Origin: Arthrobacter sp. NtRootA1
GTDB lineage: Bacteria; Actinomycetota; Actinomycetes; Actinomycetales; Micrococcaceae
Reading direction: 5' to 3'
Length of the DNA stretch: 64,000 nucleotides
Assembly: GCF_019976975.1 (NCBI RefSeq)
Contig: NZ_AP024630.1
Span: 558,001-622,000, forward strand
Shown here piece by piece: positions 25,825-35,210 of the stretch. Under the pieces are notes generated by a model. That model worked only from the letters and a program-made list of their open reading frames with translations, was not told the DNA's origin and did no database searches. A program made the position numbers and the translations under genes. The number at the start of each line of letters is the position of its first letter. Within the stretch, counting starts at the first letter, position 1.

Positions 25825-26118
25825 CTAGTCCTCGCTGTGCAGCTCCCGTTGCCTAGCGCTCAGCAGCTCAAGCTCGGGCCGGGCAGCGACGAACCGTTCG
25901 ACGGCGTCGAGCACTTCCTTGAGGTGTGCGCGGTCAGGCGCCACCAGTGCCGCACCAAGCATGGTCCGGCGATATTGGTCCTGCAATCCGGTCTCGGCTG
26001 CGGACACTTCGAAGCGGCGTTTGAGTTCAGCAATGAGGGGCCGCACGAGCGAGCGTTTCTCCTTGAGGCTATGGACATCGCCCAGGAGCACATCGAATTC
26101 GATCCAACCGATCCACAT
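25825..26118 (-). CDS. DUF503 family protein
   Basis: 97 residues. The start WIGWIEFDVLLGDVHSLKEK, then KRSLVRPLIAELKRRFEVS and ETGLQDQYRRTMLG are diagnostic of DUF503, a small ferredoxin-like-fold family of unknown function that sometimes lies near ribosome-maturation genes. It is convergent with the GntR gene. Confidence 0.85.
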   Translation of the reverse strand: MWIGWIEFDVLLGDVHSLKEKRSLVRPLIAELKRRFEVSAAETGLQDQYRRTMLGAALVAPDRAHLKEVLDAVERFVAARPELELLSARQRELHSED

Positions 26119-26247
26119 GGTTCATTATGGGCACGTCTCCGGACCGCAATCCTGAGCCAATCTTGAGGAAATGTCGCACCGCAGTTGATCCAGCCCGACC
26201 AGACTGGAACCAGAGCAGGGCCGGAAGCAGCTAAGGGGGCGGGCGGC

Positions 26248-26682
26248 ATGAGCAAGAACCATACCTGGCGCGCACTCGCGGGCGTAACCGCCGTCGCTGT
26301 TTCCATGTTGGCGGCACCTGCCGCCGCACTTGCTGCATTCACTTCTACCGAGAATGCCAATCCTCAGTACTCGGCCATGCGTCTCCTGGCCCCGGCAAGC
26401 GTAGACATGGTCATGATCTGCTCGTCGAACGGTGCCAAGGTCGCCGTGGATGTCAATTCCTTCGCGGAAGTTCCAGGCGCAAACTATCACGAGATCAAGC
26501 TGTACAGCCCCTCCGGGACTTTGGAATTCACCGGAGACCTTAGCAAGAATGCCGGAAAGTCCTATAGGTCCGGAATTCAGCCTGTGGGCAACTGGACCTA
26601 CGAAATCCGCGGGTATTACAAGGTTCCCGGCACGACCAACATGTGGAAAGGCTCCGCTTTGACAGGAACCCTGACATGTTAG
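26248..26682 (+). CDS. Secreted protein of unknown function
   Basis: 144 residues. The first 29 form a signal peptide ending in AAPAAALAA. The mature part is beta-rich and carries two cysteines (MICSSNG and the final residue), which may form a disulfide. ATG 26248 starts the leader cleanly. It precedes the c-di-GMP genes by 34 bases in the same direction and may be in their transcript. No family is recognised. Confidence 0.7.
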   Translation: MSKNHTWRALAGVTAVAVSMLAAPAAALAAFTSTENANPQYSAMRLLAPASVDMVMICSSNGAKVAVDVNSFAEVPGANYHEIKLYSPSGTLEFTGDLSKNAGKSYRSGIQPVGNWTYEIRGYYKVPGTTNMWKGSALTGTLTC

Positions 26683-26716
26683 AAATTGGCGTGGGACCAA
26701 TCGGCAGGAGCGAACA

Positions 26717-27895
26717 ATGGTGCTTGACTCGTTTTCGGTGAGGATAGCCCTCGGAGTGGTCACATTGACGCTCTTCGCGCTGTTCCTCGCCTCGTACCGC
26801 CGCACCCGGTCACCATACGCGGGCTGGTGGAGCCTGGCCCTGCTGCAGTTCATGTTGGGAAACACAGCGTTCCTTCTGAACGGAACGTCGGCCCAGCACT
26901 GGGCCAACCCTTTCGGCAACGTCCTGGTGGTGGCCGGAGCGTTCAGTGTCTGGGCGGGTGCCCGTACGCTGCGGGACCTTAAAGCGGCACCATGGCAACT
27001 CGCCGTCGCTCCCATCATCACCGCGGTGGCCTCCGTGCTGGAAAGTCCCGGCTCTAACGTATGGTCCGGCGGCTTCGTGTACCTGGCCATGATGACCCTC
27101 GGCATCGCGCTGGCGGCCCGTGACTTGTGGTTCATCAAGGCGACGCACTCCCAGGTGCACAAAGCACTCTCCCTGGCTGCCGGACTTCTGGCGATCTACT
27201 ACCTCGGCCGTTGGGTGGTCTACGCACTGGAAGGCCCCGACAGCGCAACGTTCCGCATCTATTTTGGTCCTGCGCCGTCGGGCCTGGTGTCCCTGGTGCT
27301 GCTGGTGACGGTGTCCTTCAGTATGACCACGTTAAGCAGCGACCAACTGATCAAGGGCCTGAAGGAACGGGCCACCAAGGACCACCTGACGGGTCTTCTC
27401 AACCGGGGAGCCTTCCTGGATCTGGCATCCACCGAACTCAAACGACTGCGCGCCAATGATTCCGGTGCTGCAGTTGTCCTGGCTGATCTGGACCATTTCA
27501 AGCTGGTCAACGACGCCCACGGACACCGCGCAGGGGACGTCGCCTTGAAGGCTTTCGCCGAAGCCTGCACGTCCTCGGTCAGGTCTACGGATCTCATCGG
27601 CAGGTACGGCGGGGAAGAATTTGTTCTCTTCCTGCCCGGAGCCACGCAGGAGCGGGCCCAAAGCATTGCGGTCGAGATCAGCCGCCGTATGGCTTCCACC
27701 GAGGTTCCGGAGGGCGTGTCCTTCCCCACCATCAGCTACGGAGTCACGGCAAGCACCACCGCTGCCACAGACCTCACCTCCATGATCGAGGTGGCAGACG
27801 CAGCCCTGTACAGCGCCAAAGCACAGGGAAGAAACCGGATTGTAGGAGCCGACCGCCTCCAGGCGGCCACTATCGCTGACGAGGCACGATCATGA
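26717..27895 (+). CDS. Membrane diguanylate cyclase
   Basis: 392 residues. Six or seven membrane helices occupy residues 1-205. The GGDEF domain follows with the substrate motif FKLVNDAHGHRAGD, the active-site GGEEF at 298-302 and an inhibitory-site RSTD at 289-292, exactly five residues before it. All parts needed to make c-di-GMP from two GTP, and for product inhibition, are present. CAGGAG lies before the ATG. The stop overlaps the next gene by four bases. Confidence 0.92.
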   Translation: MVLDSFSVRIALGVVTLTLFALFLASYRRTRSPYAGWWSLALLQFMLGNTAFLLNGTSAQHWANPFGNVLVVAGAFSVWAGARTLRDLKAAPWQLAVAPIITAVASVLESPGSNVWSGGFVYLAMMTLGIALAARDLWFIKATHSQVHKALSLAAGLLAIYYLGRWVVYALEGPDSATFRIYFGPAPSGLVSLVLLVTVSFSMTTLSSDQLIKGLKERATKDHLTGLLNRGAFLDLASTELKRLRANDSGAAVVLADLDHFKLVNDAHGHRAGDVALKAFAEACTSSVRSTDLIGRYGGEEFVLFLPGATQERAQSIAVEISRRMASTEVPEGVSFPTISYGVTASTTAATDLTSMIEVADAALYSAKAQGRNRIVGADRLQAATIADEARS

Positions 27896-28395
27896 CAATC
27901 AATGAACTCACCACCCGGATCCAGATCCAGCACAACCAGGAACTGAGTGCCTTCCGGCAAGACATCACCAGTGCTCCGTACCAGGCTGGAACACCCGCGG
28001 CCTTGAACGTGGCCCGGCGTTCTGTGCGGATGCAACCCGTCCAGTCCGTAGGCGATGACAGCGCAAACCTAACCATTGTGGCCGACGTCGAGGGCCTTGC
28101 ATGGTTCACCGCCGATAAGGGCCTCCTGGGCAGTTGCATTACGGTCTCCATCGCCGGCCATCGGCGAAACACCGGAACGCGCGTACCCCTTCCTTTGGCT
28201 GAATGCGATGCGTGGATTGAGGCCATTCTGGGTGGCTCATGGATTACCCACGTGTACCGGGCCGGGACTCCGATTGAAGGACACGGCAGGCTCGATGTTG
28301 CCTCGTACCGGCTCTTCCTCGACGAACGCCGCAACCCAGTCGCCAAACCGAAAGCCGTAGCCGACGATACCCTGCGTCGCATGGAAGCGTCGTGA
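27892..28395 (+). CDS. Unknown protein inside the c-di-GMP operon
   Basis: 167 residues, soluble. The middle is beta-rich (NLTIVADVEGLAWFTADKG, CITVSIAGHRRNTG) and the C-terminus is helical and charged. It overlaps the cyclase upstream and the GGDEF-EAL gene downstream by four bases each (ATGA, GTGA), so it is tightly coupled to c-di-GMP synthesis and breakdown. I recognise no family; an effector, receptor or adaptor role is inference from position only. Confidence 0.65.
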   Translation: MTINELTTRIQIQHNQELSAFRQDITSAPYQAGTPAALNVARRSVRMQPVQSVGDDSANLTIVADVEGLAWFTADKGLLGSCITVSIAGHRRNTGTRVPLPLAECDAWIEAILGGSWITHVYRAGTPIEGHGRLDVASYRLFLDERRNPVAKPKAVADDTLRRMEAS

Positions 28396-29846
28396 ACGCA
28401 ACCCAGCCCAAGGCAACACAGCCCAGCGGAATCCATCCCACCCGCTCCTTCCCGGCCGACATTGACGCTCGGATCGGGAAACTGGAGCGGCACATCAGGG
28501 CCTTGATGGAGGAACTCCACCGCGCACGCCACGAGCAGCGGCGGGAAGTCTTCACGGATGCCCTCACGGGACTTGGCAACCGCGTGGCTTTGACGGATGC
28601 CTTCATTGAAGCGCAGGAGGCTGCGGCCGGGGGCGCAACCCCGGCCGCACTCCTCCTCATCACCCTGGATGGATTCAAGGGACTCAAGAAGTCCGCTGGC
28701 TATGCTTCCGCGGACCAGATTCTGGTCACGGTGGGGATGCGGATCCGCTCGGCGGTGAGGGAGAACGACGTCGTCACCCGCCTGGGTGGCGACGAATTCG
28801 CCGTGCTGTTGCCAGCCACGCCGCAAAACCGGGCGGCCGCCGTGGGAAACCGTATCCTCGCGGCGCTGGAACCCAACATCGACCTCGGGAACAGCAGTGT
28901 CCGCTGCGGGGCCAGCATGGGCCTGCGGATTGCCGAGCCGCACCACAGCGTGGAGGACCTTCTCCAGGAGGCCGATATGGCGATGGAGGAGTCCAAGAGC
29001 GAGGGCCGGAACAAGCTCAAGTTGTTCGATCCCTCCACGCTTCATGCCCGGCAACTCCAGCGCCAGATCGTGGGGGAGCTCCGGGAAGCCATCCGCTCGG
29101 ACCAGCTTGTCCTCTTCTACCAGCCGATCGTTGAGCTCGCCACCGGCCGGATTGAGGGCAGCGAGGCCTTGGTCCGCTGGAACCACCCTGCGCGTGGTCT
29201 CATCATGCCGGACCATTTCATCCCCGTTGCAGAGGCCACCGGCTTGATCGCGGAGTTGGGCCGATGGGTGCTCCGGGCGGCTGTGGAGCAACTGCGTCAG
29301 TGGCGGGAGAACCCAGTCACGGCACAACACAACTTCACGATGCGAATCAACGTGTCGGCTGCAGATCTGCAAAGCCTGGAGTTTGTGGACGATGTGCGGA
29401 ACGCTTTGGCCAAGAGGGGTCTGCCTCCGGAATCACTGGTTTTGGAGCTTACGGAGAGTGCCATCATCCAGAACAACGAGCTGGACCGTTACACCTTGGC
29501 GAGCCTGCACCGCTTGGGCGTCGGACTGGAGATCGACGACTTCGGCACAGGCTACTCGTCCATGGGGTACCTGCGAAAACTTCCTGTGGACGCCGTGAAA
29601 GTGGACCGGCAGTTCGTCCAGGAACTGAGCGAGGACAGTACCCAGTTGGGTTTCCTTGCCGCGATCCAACAGGTAATCCGCTCCTGCGGACTGCAGGGAA
29701 TCTGGGAAGGAATCGAAACGGCGGAACAGGCCGAAGCGCTGCGAAGCATCGGGTGCACGAGCGGACAAGGCTACTATTTCGGCCGACCTCTGCCCGGACC
29801 GGAATTCACGGACCAGCTCTCCCGGCAACAGACTTGGCCCGCTTAA
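28392..29846 (+). CDS. GGDEF-EAL protein, probable c-di-GMP phosphodiesterase
   Basis: 484 residues, cytoplasmic. A coiled N-terminus (about 24-50) is followed by a GGDEF domain with GGDEF at 132-136 and an I-site REND at 123-126. The substrate loop that should read like ND..GH..GD is instead LKKSAGYASAD, so cyclase activity is doubtful. The EAL domain is complete: EAL at 258-260, Asn in RINVSAADL, LELTES, DDFGTGYSS at 382-390, Lys403 and WEGIET. It is probably a phosphodiesterase with a regulatory GGDEF. GTG start at 28392. Confidence 0.9.
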   Translation: MNATQPKATQPSGIHPTRSFPADIDARIGKLERHIRALMEELHRARHEQRREVFTDALTGLGNRVALTDAFIEAQEAAAGGATPAALLLITLDGFKGLKKSAGYASADQILVTVGMRIRSAVRENDVVTRLGGDEFAVLLPATPQNRAAAVGNRILAALEPNIDLGNSSVRCGASMGLRIAEPHHSVEDLLQEADMAMEESKSEGRNKLKLFDPSTLHARQLQRQIVGELREAIRSDQLVLFYQPIVELATGRIEGSEALVRWNHPARGLIMPDHFIPVAEATGLIAELGRWVLRAAVEQLRQWRENPVTAQHNFTMRINVSAADLQSLEFVDDVRNALAKRGLPPESLVLELTESAIIQNNELDRYTLASLHRLGVGLEIDDFGTGYSSMGYLRKLPVDAVKVDRQFVQELSEDSTQLGFLAAIQQVIRSCGLQGIWEGIETAEQAEALRSIGCTSGQGYYFGRPLPGPEFTDQLSRQQTWPA

Positions 29847-29848
29847 AC

Positions 29849-29860
29849 AGCAACGCGGGG
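29849..29860. repeat. Left part of the palindrome split by the IS110 element
   Basis: AGCAACGCGGGG is the outer left end of the same palindrome seen intact at 19514-19582. The remainder of the arm resumes at 31244 on the other side of the element. It lies three bases after the GGDEF-EAL stop, so the insertion separated this gene from most of its terminator. Confidence 0.85.
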
Positions 29861-29875
29861 ATCCTTCTATGGTTG

Positions 29876-30940
29876 TCAAGGGTGGCGTGGGTCCGTGTTT
29901 GTGGCGTTAAGGGTTCGGTAGGTCCGTCGGGCGAGATAGCGTTTCACGCACCGGCGGATCTCCTTTTTGGTTCGTCCTTCGGCTTGTCGTTTGTGGACGT
30001 ATCCGATGGTGGCCGGGTCGAAGGTCATTCTGCTCAGGGCGACCATGTGCAGGGCTTTGTTCAGGGTTCTGTCGCCGCCGCGGTTGAGTCTGTGCCGGAC
30101 GGTGTTGCCGGAGGACGCCGGAATCGGGTTGACCCCGGCTAGGGACGCGAAGGCTGCTTCTGAGCGGATCCGTCCGTGGTGGGACCAGGCGGTAAGGCAG
30201 ATGGCGGCAGTGACGGGACCGAAGCCTGGTTCCTGCAGGAGCGGGGCGGCTTCGCTTATTTGGACCAGTTCTGTGATTTGGCGGTTGTTGGTTTTGATGT
30301 CCGCGTCGAGCTCGCTGATGCGTTTGGCTAGCCGGACCCCTTCGGACCGGGCGACGGTCAGTGCCAGTGGTTCCTCCCGGGAACGCCACCGGGACGCCTC
30401 GGCGATCTGTGCTCCGGTCAGGGGTTTGCGGGCATCCAGGCCGAGGTCGTTTACGCGCAGGAGGGCGGTCAAGGCGTTGACCGCCCGGGTACGGTCGGTG
30501 GTCATGGCTTCCCGTGCGCAGACCAGGACCCGCAAGGCGGCGCGGACCCCTTCGTTCAGCCGTGGCTGGCGCAGCTGCTGCTCATCCAAGGGCAGAACGG
30601 CTGCGGCGATCCGGTGCGCGTCGAGCGGATCGGATTTACCGGTTCCCTGACGTGCATCCATGCGCGCGGCTTCGGCGACCTCGTAGCCGGCGGCGCCGAC
30701 CGCGCCGGCCAACAGGGCGCCGTAGGACGCGGCTCCTTCAACGACCCATAAGGCAGCCAGGTCAGCGCCGGTGTGGCGCGCGACCCAGGCGATGGCACGG
30801 TTGATGCCTGCCCCGGTGGTCGGGAAGGCCCGGGTGGCAATCAATTCACCGGTGCCTGCGGTGATGATGGCGTAGACATGGTTTTTGGCGTGCGTGTCGA
30901 CGCCGACGACAAAAGGACGGGAATGCGCGACGATAGTCAT
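29876..30940 (-). CDS. IS110-family transposase (DEDD/serine recombinase)
   Basis: 354 residues. The RuvC-like DEDD residues are visible: Asp15 (VVGVDTHAKN), Glu68 (WVVEGAAS), Asp104 and Asp107 (KSDPLDAHR). The C-terminal Tnp domain carries the conserved Ser (PASSGNTVRHRLNRGGDR, Ser276/277) that attacks DNA. A helical linker covers about 150-230. Length and motifs indicate a functional enzyme. It would work as a tetramer with the RNA encoded in the adjacent left end to excise, circularise and insert the element. Confidence 0.92.
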   Translation of the reverse strand: MTIVAHSRPFVVGVDTHAKNHVYAIITAGTGELIATRAFPTTGAGINRAIAWVARHTGADLAALWVVEGAASYGALLAGAVGAAGYEVAEAARMDARQGTGKSDPLDAHRIAAAVLPLDEQQLRQPRLNEGVRAALRVLVCAREAMTTDRTRAVNALTALLRVNDLGLDARKPLTGAQIAEASRWRSREEPLALTVARSEGVRLAKRISELDADIKTNNRQITELVQISEAAPLLQEPGFGPVTAAICLTAWSHHGRIRSEAAFASLAGVNPIPASSGNTVRHRLNRGGDRTLNKALHMVALSRMTFDPATIGYVHKRQAEGRTKKEIRRCVKRYLARRTYRTLNATNTDPRHP

Positions 30941-31243
30941 GGCGGTTCTGGCGTCTTCCTCTATTCGCGGATGTGGTCAGGGCCGTAAAACGGCCGGTAC
31001 CGGTCCCGGGTAGAGGTCACTTCGGAACAACACTGTGACGAGTCACGCCTGAGGGCGGACAACCTTCTGATCAAGTTACCGAGGTGGGCCGGGCGGTACC
31101 GGCCGCTCCACCCCGCGGACGGACAGATCCCACTCAAAGGCACCCTCTACAGGGCCAGTCACTTACAGAGTCACACCCGCGAGGCAGAACGACTACTACC
31201 ACTCTGCCAGCCAGTCCCAGACCAGCCACCCCAATCCTCACAG
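30941..31243 (-). ncRNA. Candidate bridge RNA region of the IS110 element
   Basis: Non-coding left end upstream of the transposase, read on the minus strand. GTAAGTGAC (31166-31158) equals the target's left half as it stands beside the element, and CCGCGGGGT (31118-31110) is complementary to the target's right half (CCCCGCG). The two would overlap by AC at the insertion point. Further downstream, AGAAGG (31068-31063) matches the element's right end and TCACAGTG (31038-31031) is complementary to its left end ACTGTGA, as expected of donor guides. This order (target loop, then donor loop) matches known bridge RNAs. Confidence 0.75.
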
Positions 31244-31298
31244 TCACTTACGGCCCATCCCGAGGGGATTTATGGGCCGTAAGTGACCCCGCGTTGCT
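31244..31298. repeat. Right part of the split palindrome
   Basis: TCACTTACGGCCCAT (31244-31258) completes the arm begun at 29849. A 13-base loop and the full opposite arm (31272-31298) follow. A second, unoccupied target GTAAGTGACCCCGCG remains at 31279-31293 on the plus strand. It lies 15 bases from the purL stop and still forms a shorter hairpin. Confidence 0.85.
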
Positions 31299-31312
31299 TA
31301 GCGGCGGGAGGC

Positions 31313-33622
31313 TTAGCCGAAGTACTTCGGCAGGGTGGCCTCGTGTGCTTCGCGGAGAGCGTCCAAGGACAGCTCGTCCACGCCGTTGATCTCCAGCTTC
31401 GCGCTGGCAGCATCAACGACGCCGATCCGGAGGTGGGCGAAGCCGCGGGCGGTGCACATGTCCTTGAAGCGGACTTCCTCGGAGCGCGGCACCGAGACGA
31501 TTGCACGCGCCTGGGACTCGGAGAACAGTGCGGTGAACAGGTCCACGCCGTCGCGCTCCAGGAGTTCCTCGAGGGCGATCCGGGCGCCAACGCCGTAGCG
31601 CAGTGACGACTCCACCAGTGCGGCCGCAAGGCCACCCTCGGAGAGGTCGTGTGCGGCGTCAACCATGCCGTCGCGGGAAGCGTTGATGAGGATCTCACCA
31701 AGCTGGCGCTCAGCTGCGAGGTCGACCTTCGGCGGCAGGCCACCGAGGTGTCCACGCAGGTTGGACCATTCCGAACCGTCCAGTTCTGCTGCGGTGGTGC
31801 CCAGCAGGTAGATTGCCTGGCCATCCTCGCGCCACCCCGACGGCGTACGGCGGGCGACGTCGTCGAGCTTGCCCAGGACTGCCACCACAGGGGAGGGGTG
31901 GATCGGCGTGGTGCCGGTCTGGTTGTACAGGGAGACGTTGCCGCCGGTGACGGGAATGCCGAGTTCCATGCAAGCGTCCGAGAGGCCACGGATGGCTTCG
32001 GCCAGCTGCCACATGACGTCCGGGTCCTCAGGGGAACCGAAGTTCAGGCAGTCGCTGACGGCCATCGGAACAGCACCGGAGGTGGCCACATTGCGGTAAG
32101 CCTCGGCCAACGCGAGCTGGGCTCCCTGGTACGGCTCAAGGTAGGTGTAGCGGCCGTTGGCATCGGTAGCCAAGGCAACGCCCAGGCCGGTTTCCTCGTC
32201 AACGCGGACCACGCCGGCATCATCCGGGAAGGCCATGGCAGTGTTGCCGCCCACGTAGCGGTCGTACTGGTTGGTGATCCAGTCCTTGCTGCACATGTTC
32301 GGCGAAGCGACCAGTTCAGTAACGGCTGCAGCCAGCTCCGACGGAGCGGAAGGACGGCCGGCATCCTCGACGGAACCGGTGAAGGAGTTCGCCTGGACCG
32401 AGTCCTGCCATTCCGGGCGTGCGAACGGGCGGTCGTAGACCGGGCCGTCGTGCGCAACGGTGCGGGGGTCGACGTCGACGATTACTTCGCCTTCCCAGGT
32501 GATGATGAGGCGACCGGTATCGGTGACCTCACCCAACCAGGAGTACTCCACGGCCCACTTGTCCATCACAGCTTCGAAAGCTTCGATGTTCTCGGGGGTG
32601 ACCACGGCCATCATGCGTTCCTGCGACTCGGACATGAGGATCTCGCCCGGGGTCAGCGTGGGGTCGCGCAACAGGACAGAGGTCAGTTCGACCTCCATGC
32701 CGCCGTCGCCGTTGGAGGCGAGCTCGGACGTGGCACAGGAAATACCAGCAGCGCCGAGGTCCTGGATGCCTTCAACCAGCGAGCCCTTGAAGAGCTCGAG
32801 GCAGCACTCAATGAGGACCTTCTCAGCGAAGGGGTCGCCCACCTGGACGGCGGGGCGCTTGGAAGGCTTGGTGTCGTCGAAGGACTCCGAGGCCAGCACC
32901 GAAGCGCCGCCGATGCCGTCGCCACCGGTGCGGGCGCCGAAGAGGACAACCTTGTTGCCCTTGCCGGAGGCGTTGGCCAGGCGGATGTCCTCGTGGCGCA
33001 TGACGCCTACAGCGAGTGCGTTCACCAGCGGGTTGCCCTGGTAGACGGAGTCGAAGACCATCTCGCCGCCGATGTTCGGCAGGCCGAGGCAGTTGCCGTA
33101 GCCACCAATGCCGGCAACGGCACCGTGCATGACGCGTGCGGTGTCCGGGTGGTCGATCGCGCCGAAGCGCAGCGGGTCCATGACGGCAACCGGGCGTGCG
33201 CCCATGGAGATGATGTCGCGGACGATGCCACCGATGCCGGTAGCGGCACCCTGGTACGGCTCAACGAACGACGGCGAGTTGTGGGACTCGATCTTGAACG
33301 TCACGGCCCAGCCGTCGCCAAGGTTGGTGACGCCGGCGTTCTCGCCGATGCCCACCAGCATGTCCTTCTTCATTTCCTCGGTGACCTTCTCGCCGAACTG
33401 GCGGAGGTGGTTCTTGGAGGACTTGTAGGAGCAGTGCTCGCTCCACATAACGGAGTACATGGCGAGCTCGGCGCCGGTGGGGCGGCGGCCCAGGACCTTG
33501 ACGATCTCGTCGAATTCGTTCTGCTTCAGGCCCAGCTCAGCCCACGGGAGTTCCGTGTCCGGGGTCTTGGCAGCGTGCTCAACAGTATCGATGTTGAACT
33601 TCTTGGTGGTTTCCGTGGTCAC
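31313..33622 (-). CDS. purL: Phosphoribosylformylglycinamidine synthase subunit PurL
   Basis: 769 residues, the normal size for the small-type PurL that needs PurS and PurQ. Typical stretches include [44 protein letters not shown] and [11 protein letters not shown]. It uses ATP and ammonia from PurQ to convert FGAR to FGAM in purine synthesis. Its start overlaps the purQ stop (ATGA). The 3' end is adjacent to the IS110 insertion. Confidence 0.97.
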   Translation of the reverse strand: MTTETTKKFNIDTVEHAAKTPDTELPWAELGLKQNEFDEIVKVLGRRPTGAELAMYSVMWSEHCSYKSSKNHLRQFGEKVTEEMKKDMLVGIGENAGVTNLGDGWAVTFKIESHNSPSFVEPYQGAATGIGGIVRDIISMGARPVAVMDPLRFGAIDHPDTARVMHGAVAGIGGYGNCLGLPNIGGEMVFDSVYQGNPLVNALAVGVMRHEDIRLANASGKGNKVVLFGARTGGDGIGGASVLASESFDDTKPSKRPAVQVGDPFAEKVLIECCLELFKGSLVEGIQDLGAAGISCATSELASNGDGGMEVELTSVLLRDPTLTPGEILMSESQERMMAVVTPENIEAFEAVMDKWAVEYSWLGEVTDTGRLIITWEGEVIVDVDPRTVAHDGPVYDRPFARPEWQDSVQANSFTGSVEDAGRPSAPSELAAAVTELVASPNMCSKDWITNQYDRYVGGNTAMAFPDDAGVVRVDEETGLGVALATDANGRYTYLEPYQGAQLALAEAYRNVATSGAVPMAVSDCLNFGSPEDPDVMWQLAEAIRGLSDACMELGIPVTGGNVSLYNQTGTTPIHPSPVVAVLGKLDDVARRTPSGWREDGQAIYLLGTTAAELDGSEWSNLRGHLGGLPPKVDLAAERQLGEILINASRDGMVDAAHDLSEGGLAAALVESSLRYGVGARIALEELLERDGVDLFTALFSESQARAIVSVPRSEEVRFKDMCTARGFAHLRIGVVDAASAKLEINGVDELSLDALREAHEATLPKYFG

Positions 33623-34392
33623 TTGTCGCCTCCCACAATCTTGTTCAAAACGGAGGTGAAGAAGCCCAGGCCGTCGGTGTCGGAGCCACCGATTCCATCG
33701 AGGGACTCAGGTCCGAAACCGACCTCAACCGCGTGCTCGGGGTGGGGCATGAGCCCAACCACGTTGCCGGCGGCGTTGGAGATGCCTGCGATGTCGCGGC
33801 GGGAGCCGTTCGGGTTGAAGCCTACGTAGCGGAACACCACGCGGCCCTCAGCCTCAAGGGCATCCAGGGTCTTCTCGTCAGCGATGTACTGGCCGTCCTG
33901 GTTCTTCAGCGGCACAACGATTTCCTGGCCGTCTGCGTAGTCCAGGGTCCAGGCTGTGTTGGCGTTCTCCACGCGCAGCGTCTGGTCCCGGCAGATGAAC
34001 TTCAGGTGGTCGTTCTTGATCATGGAACCGGGCAGCAGGTGCGACTCGGTCAGGATCTGGAAACCATTGCAAATACCCAAAACCGGGAGCTTCGCGTCAG
34101 AGTTGGCTGCGTCGATAATCTTGGTCATCAGCGGGGCGAAACGCGAAATAGCGCCGGCACGGAGGTAGTCACCGTAAGAGAAACCACCGGGGATGATGAC
34201 TGCATCAACATCTCCGAGTTCGGTGTCTGCGTGCCAGAGAGGCACCGCCGTGGCGCCTGCAAGCCGCACTGCACGGGCGGCGTCGCGGTCGTCGAGGGTG
34301 CCGGGGAAGGTCACGACGCCGATCTTGGCACCGGCCAAGCGGGGCTCAGCGGCGACGGCCACGGCCTCGCCAATCAGGGGGATCGATGTCAT
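33619..34392 (-). CDS. purQ: Phosphoribosylformylglycinamidine synthase subunit PurQ
   Basis: 257 residues, a class I glutamine amidotransferase. The catalytic Cys108 lies in [10 protein letters not shown], the His/Glu pair in [11 protein letters not shown], and the oxyanion region is [16 protein letters not shown]. It supplies ammonia to PurL. ATG 34392 begins one base after the purS stop. The N-terminal 20 residues are a slightly longer extension than in compact PurQ proteins. Confidence 0.96.
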   Translation of the reverse strand: MTSIPLIGEAVAVAAEPRLAGAKIGVVTFPGTLDDRDAARAVRLAGATAVPLWHADTELGDVDAVIIPGGFSYGDYLRAGAISRFAPLMTKIIDAANSDAKLPVLGICNGFQILTESHLLPGSMIKNDHLKFICRDQTLRVENANTAWTLDYADGQEIVVPLKNQDGQYIADEKTLDALEAEGRVVFRYVGFNPNGSRRDIAGISNAAGNVVGLMPHPEHAVEVGFGPESLDGIGGSDTDGLGFFTSVLNKIVGGDK

Positions 34393-34393
34393 A

Positions 34394-34645
34394 TCAGGCC
34401 TCGACGACCTCGACGTTGACAACATCCTCGATCACCGGGTTGGACAGGAGGGTCTCTGCGGCCTCACGGGCCTGGGCCAGGATAGCGTCGGTCACCTCGC
34501 CGTCGACTGTCAGTTCGAAACGCTTGCCCTGACGGACTGCGCTGAAGCTGTTGAAGCCGAGGCGGGGCAGTGCACCCACGATGGCTTTCCCCTGGGGGTC
34601 CAGAATCTCGGGCTTGGGCATGACGTCAACGACGATCCGGGGCAT
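34394..34645 (-). CDS. purS: Phosphoribosylformylglycinamidine synthase subunit PurS
   Basis: 83 residues. The family stretches [20 protein letters not shown] and [15 protein letters not shown], and the C-terminal [15 protein letters not shown], are all present. PurS dimers bridge PurL and PurQ. The ATG at 34645 is chosen for the conserved N-terminus. It is the first gene of the purSQL operon. Confidence 0.95.
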   Translation of the reverse strand: MPRIVVDVMPKPEILDPQGKAIVGALPRLGFNSFSAVRQGKRFELTVDGEVTDAILAQAREAAETLLSNPVIEDVVNVEVVEA

Positions 34646-34901
34646 CCGGTAACTCCTGTGCGTGAGTTGGGTGAACCTTAAATAAGGCTGCCGCGGAGGT
34701 GCCGTCTCACGCCGTTCAACTGAGTTTCTTACAGCGTGGGGGCGCTCCGCGAGCTTGCACACCTATCTTACCGGGACGGGCGCGCATACCCTATTCAGCC
34801 GGATTCCGCGAGGACCCCCCGCCGATCGCCACCAAATTGGGAGCAATGAAAGCCCGACGGCGGCACTCGCCGGGCGTGGCGCCCGTCACTAGGATTGTGG
34901 C

Positions 34902-35087
34902 ATGGCGGAGAAACCGAGGTCGATGGTGCTGGGCGTCGTAGTCGCAGCTGTTTTTGCGGGTCTGGGACGAATGGTCATCCAGAAAATCAAGGCTGACAAG
35001 GCGGCGAGGGAACACCACATGACAGCCCCGTTGGATAAGGAAACGCGCGCGAAGATCAGCGACGCGCTCCGCACACCAGGCAAATAA
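34902..35087 (+). CDS. Small single-helix membrane protein
   Basis: 61 residues: a short N-terminus, one hydrophobic segment (VLGVVVAAVFAGLG) and a charged helix ending in KISDALRTPGK. It diverges from purS. It is probably a real gene given codon use and placement, but no family is recognised. Confidence 0.5.
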   Translation: MAEKPRSMVLGVVVAAVFAGLGRMVIQKIKADKAAREHHMTAPLDKETRAKISDALRTPGK

Positions 35088-35210
35088 CGGCATTAGCGCA
35101 CGCACAAATGCGCTATTCCTTCGGGTTAAATCCGGCCAAGGCGGCGTACTTTAGGGACTACACGCGGGGTTCAGGCCCTTCGTTAAATCCGGATCCAACC
35201 AGGAGGAACA

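Larger units (their letters stand above)
29861..31243 (-). mobile_element. Complete IS110-family insertion sequence in a palindromic terminator
   Basis: About 1383 bases. It has one transposase gene (29876-30940), a very short right end (15 bases) and a long left end (303 bases), the IS110-group layout. There are no terminal inverted repeats and no evident target duplication beyond one shared base. Removing it rejoins GCGGGG with TCACTTAC and restores a palindrome like 19514-19582. Boundaries are good to about two bases, because the core dinucleotide is ambiguous: the left junction reads ...GTGA-CTGTGAG and the right GAAGGAT-CCCCGCG in the element's orientation. Confidence 0.88.

Noticed and set aside
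27870-29372. 500-codon open frame opposite the c-di-GMP genes
   Set aside because: Shadow of two genuine genes on the plus strand; crosses the 28392 overlap and has no family features.
29861-31243. Terminal inverted repeats or a target-site duplication for the IS110 element
   Set aside because: Checked both ends: only one base is shared at the junctions and the ends are not inverted copies, which is normal for this family.
31649-33829. 726-codon open frame opposite purL
   Set aside because: Antisense shadow of purL; its residues show the Val/Gly/Asp/His-rich pattern typical of such shadows and no recognisable family.
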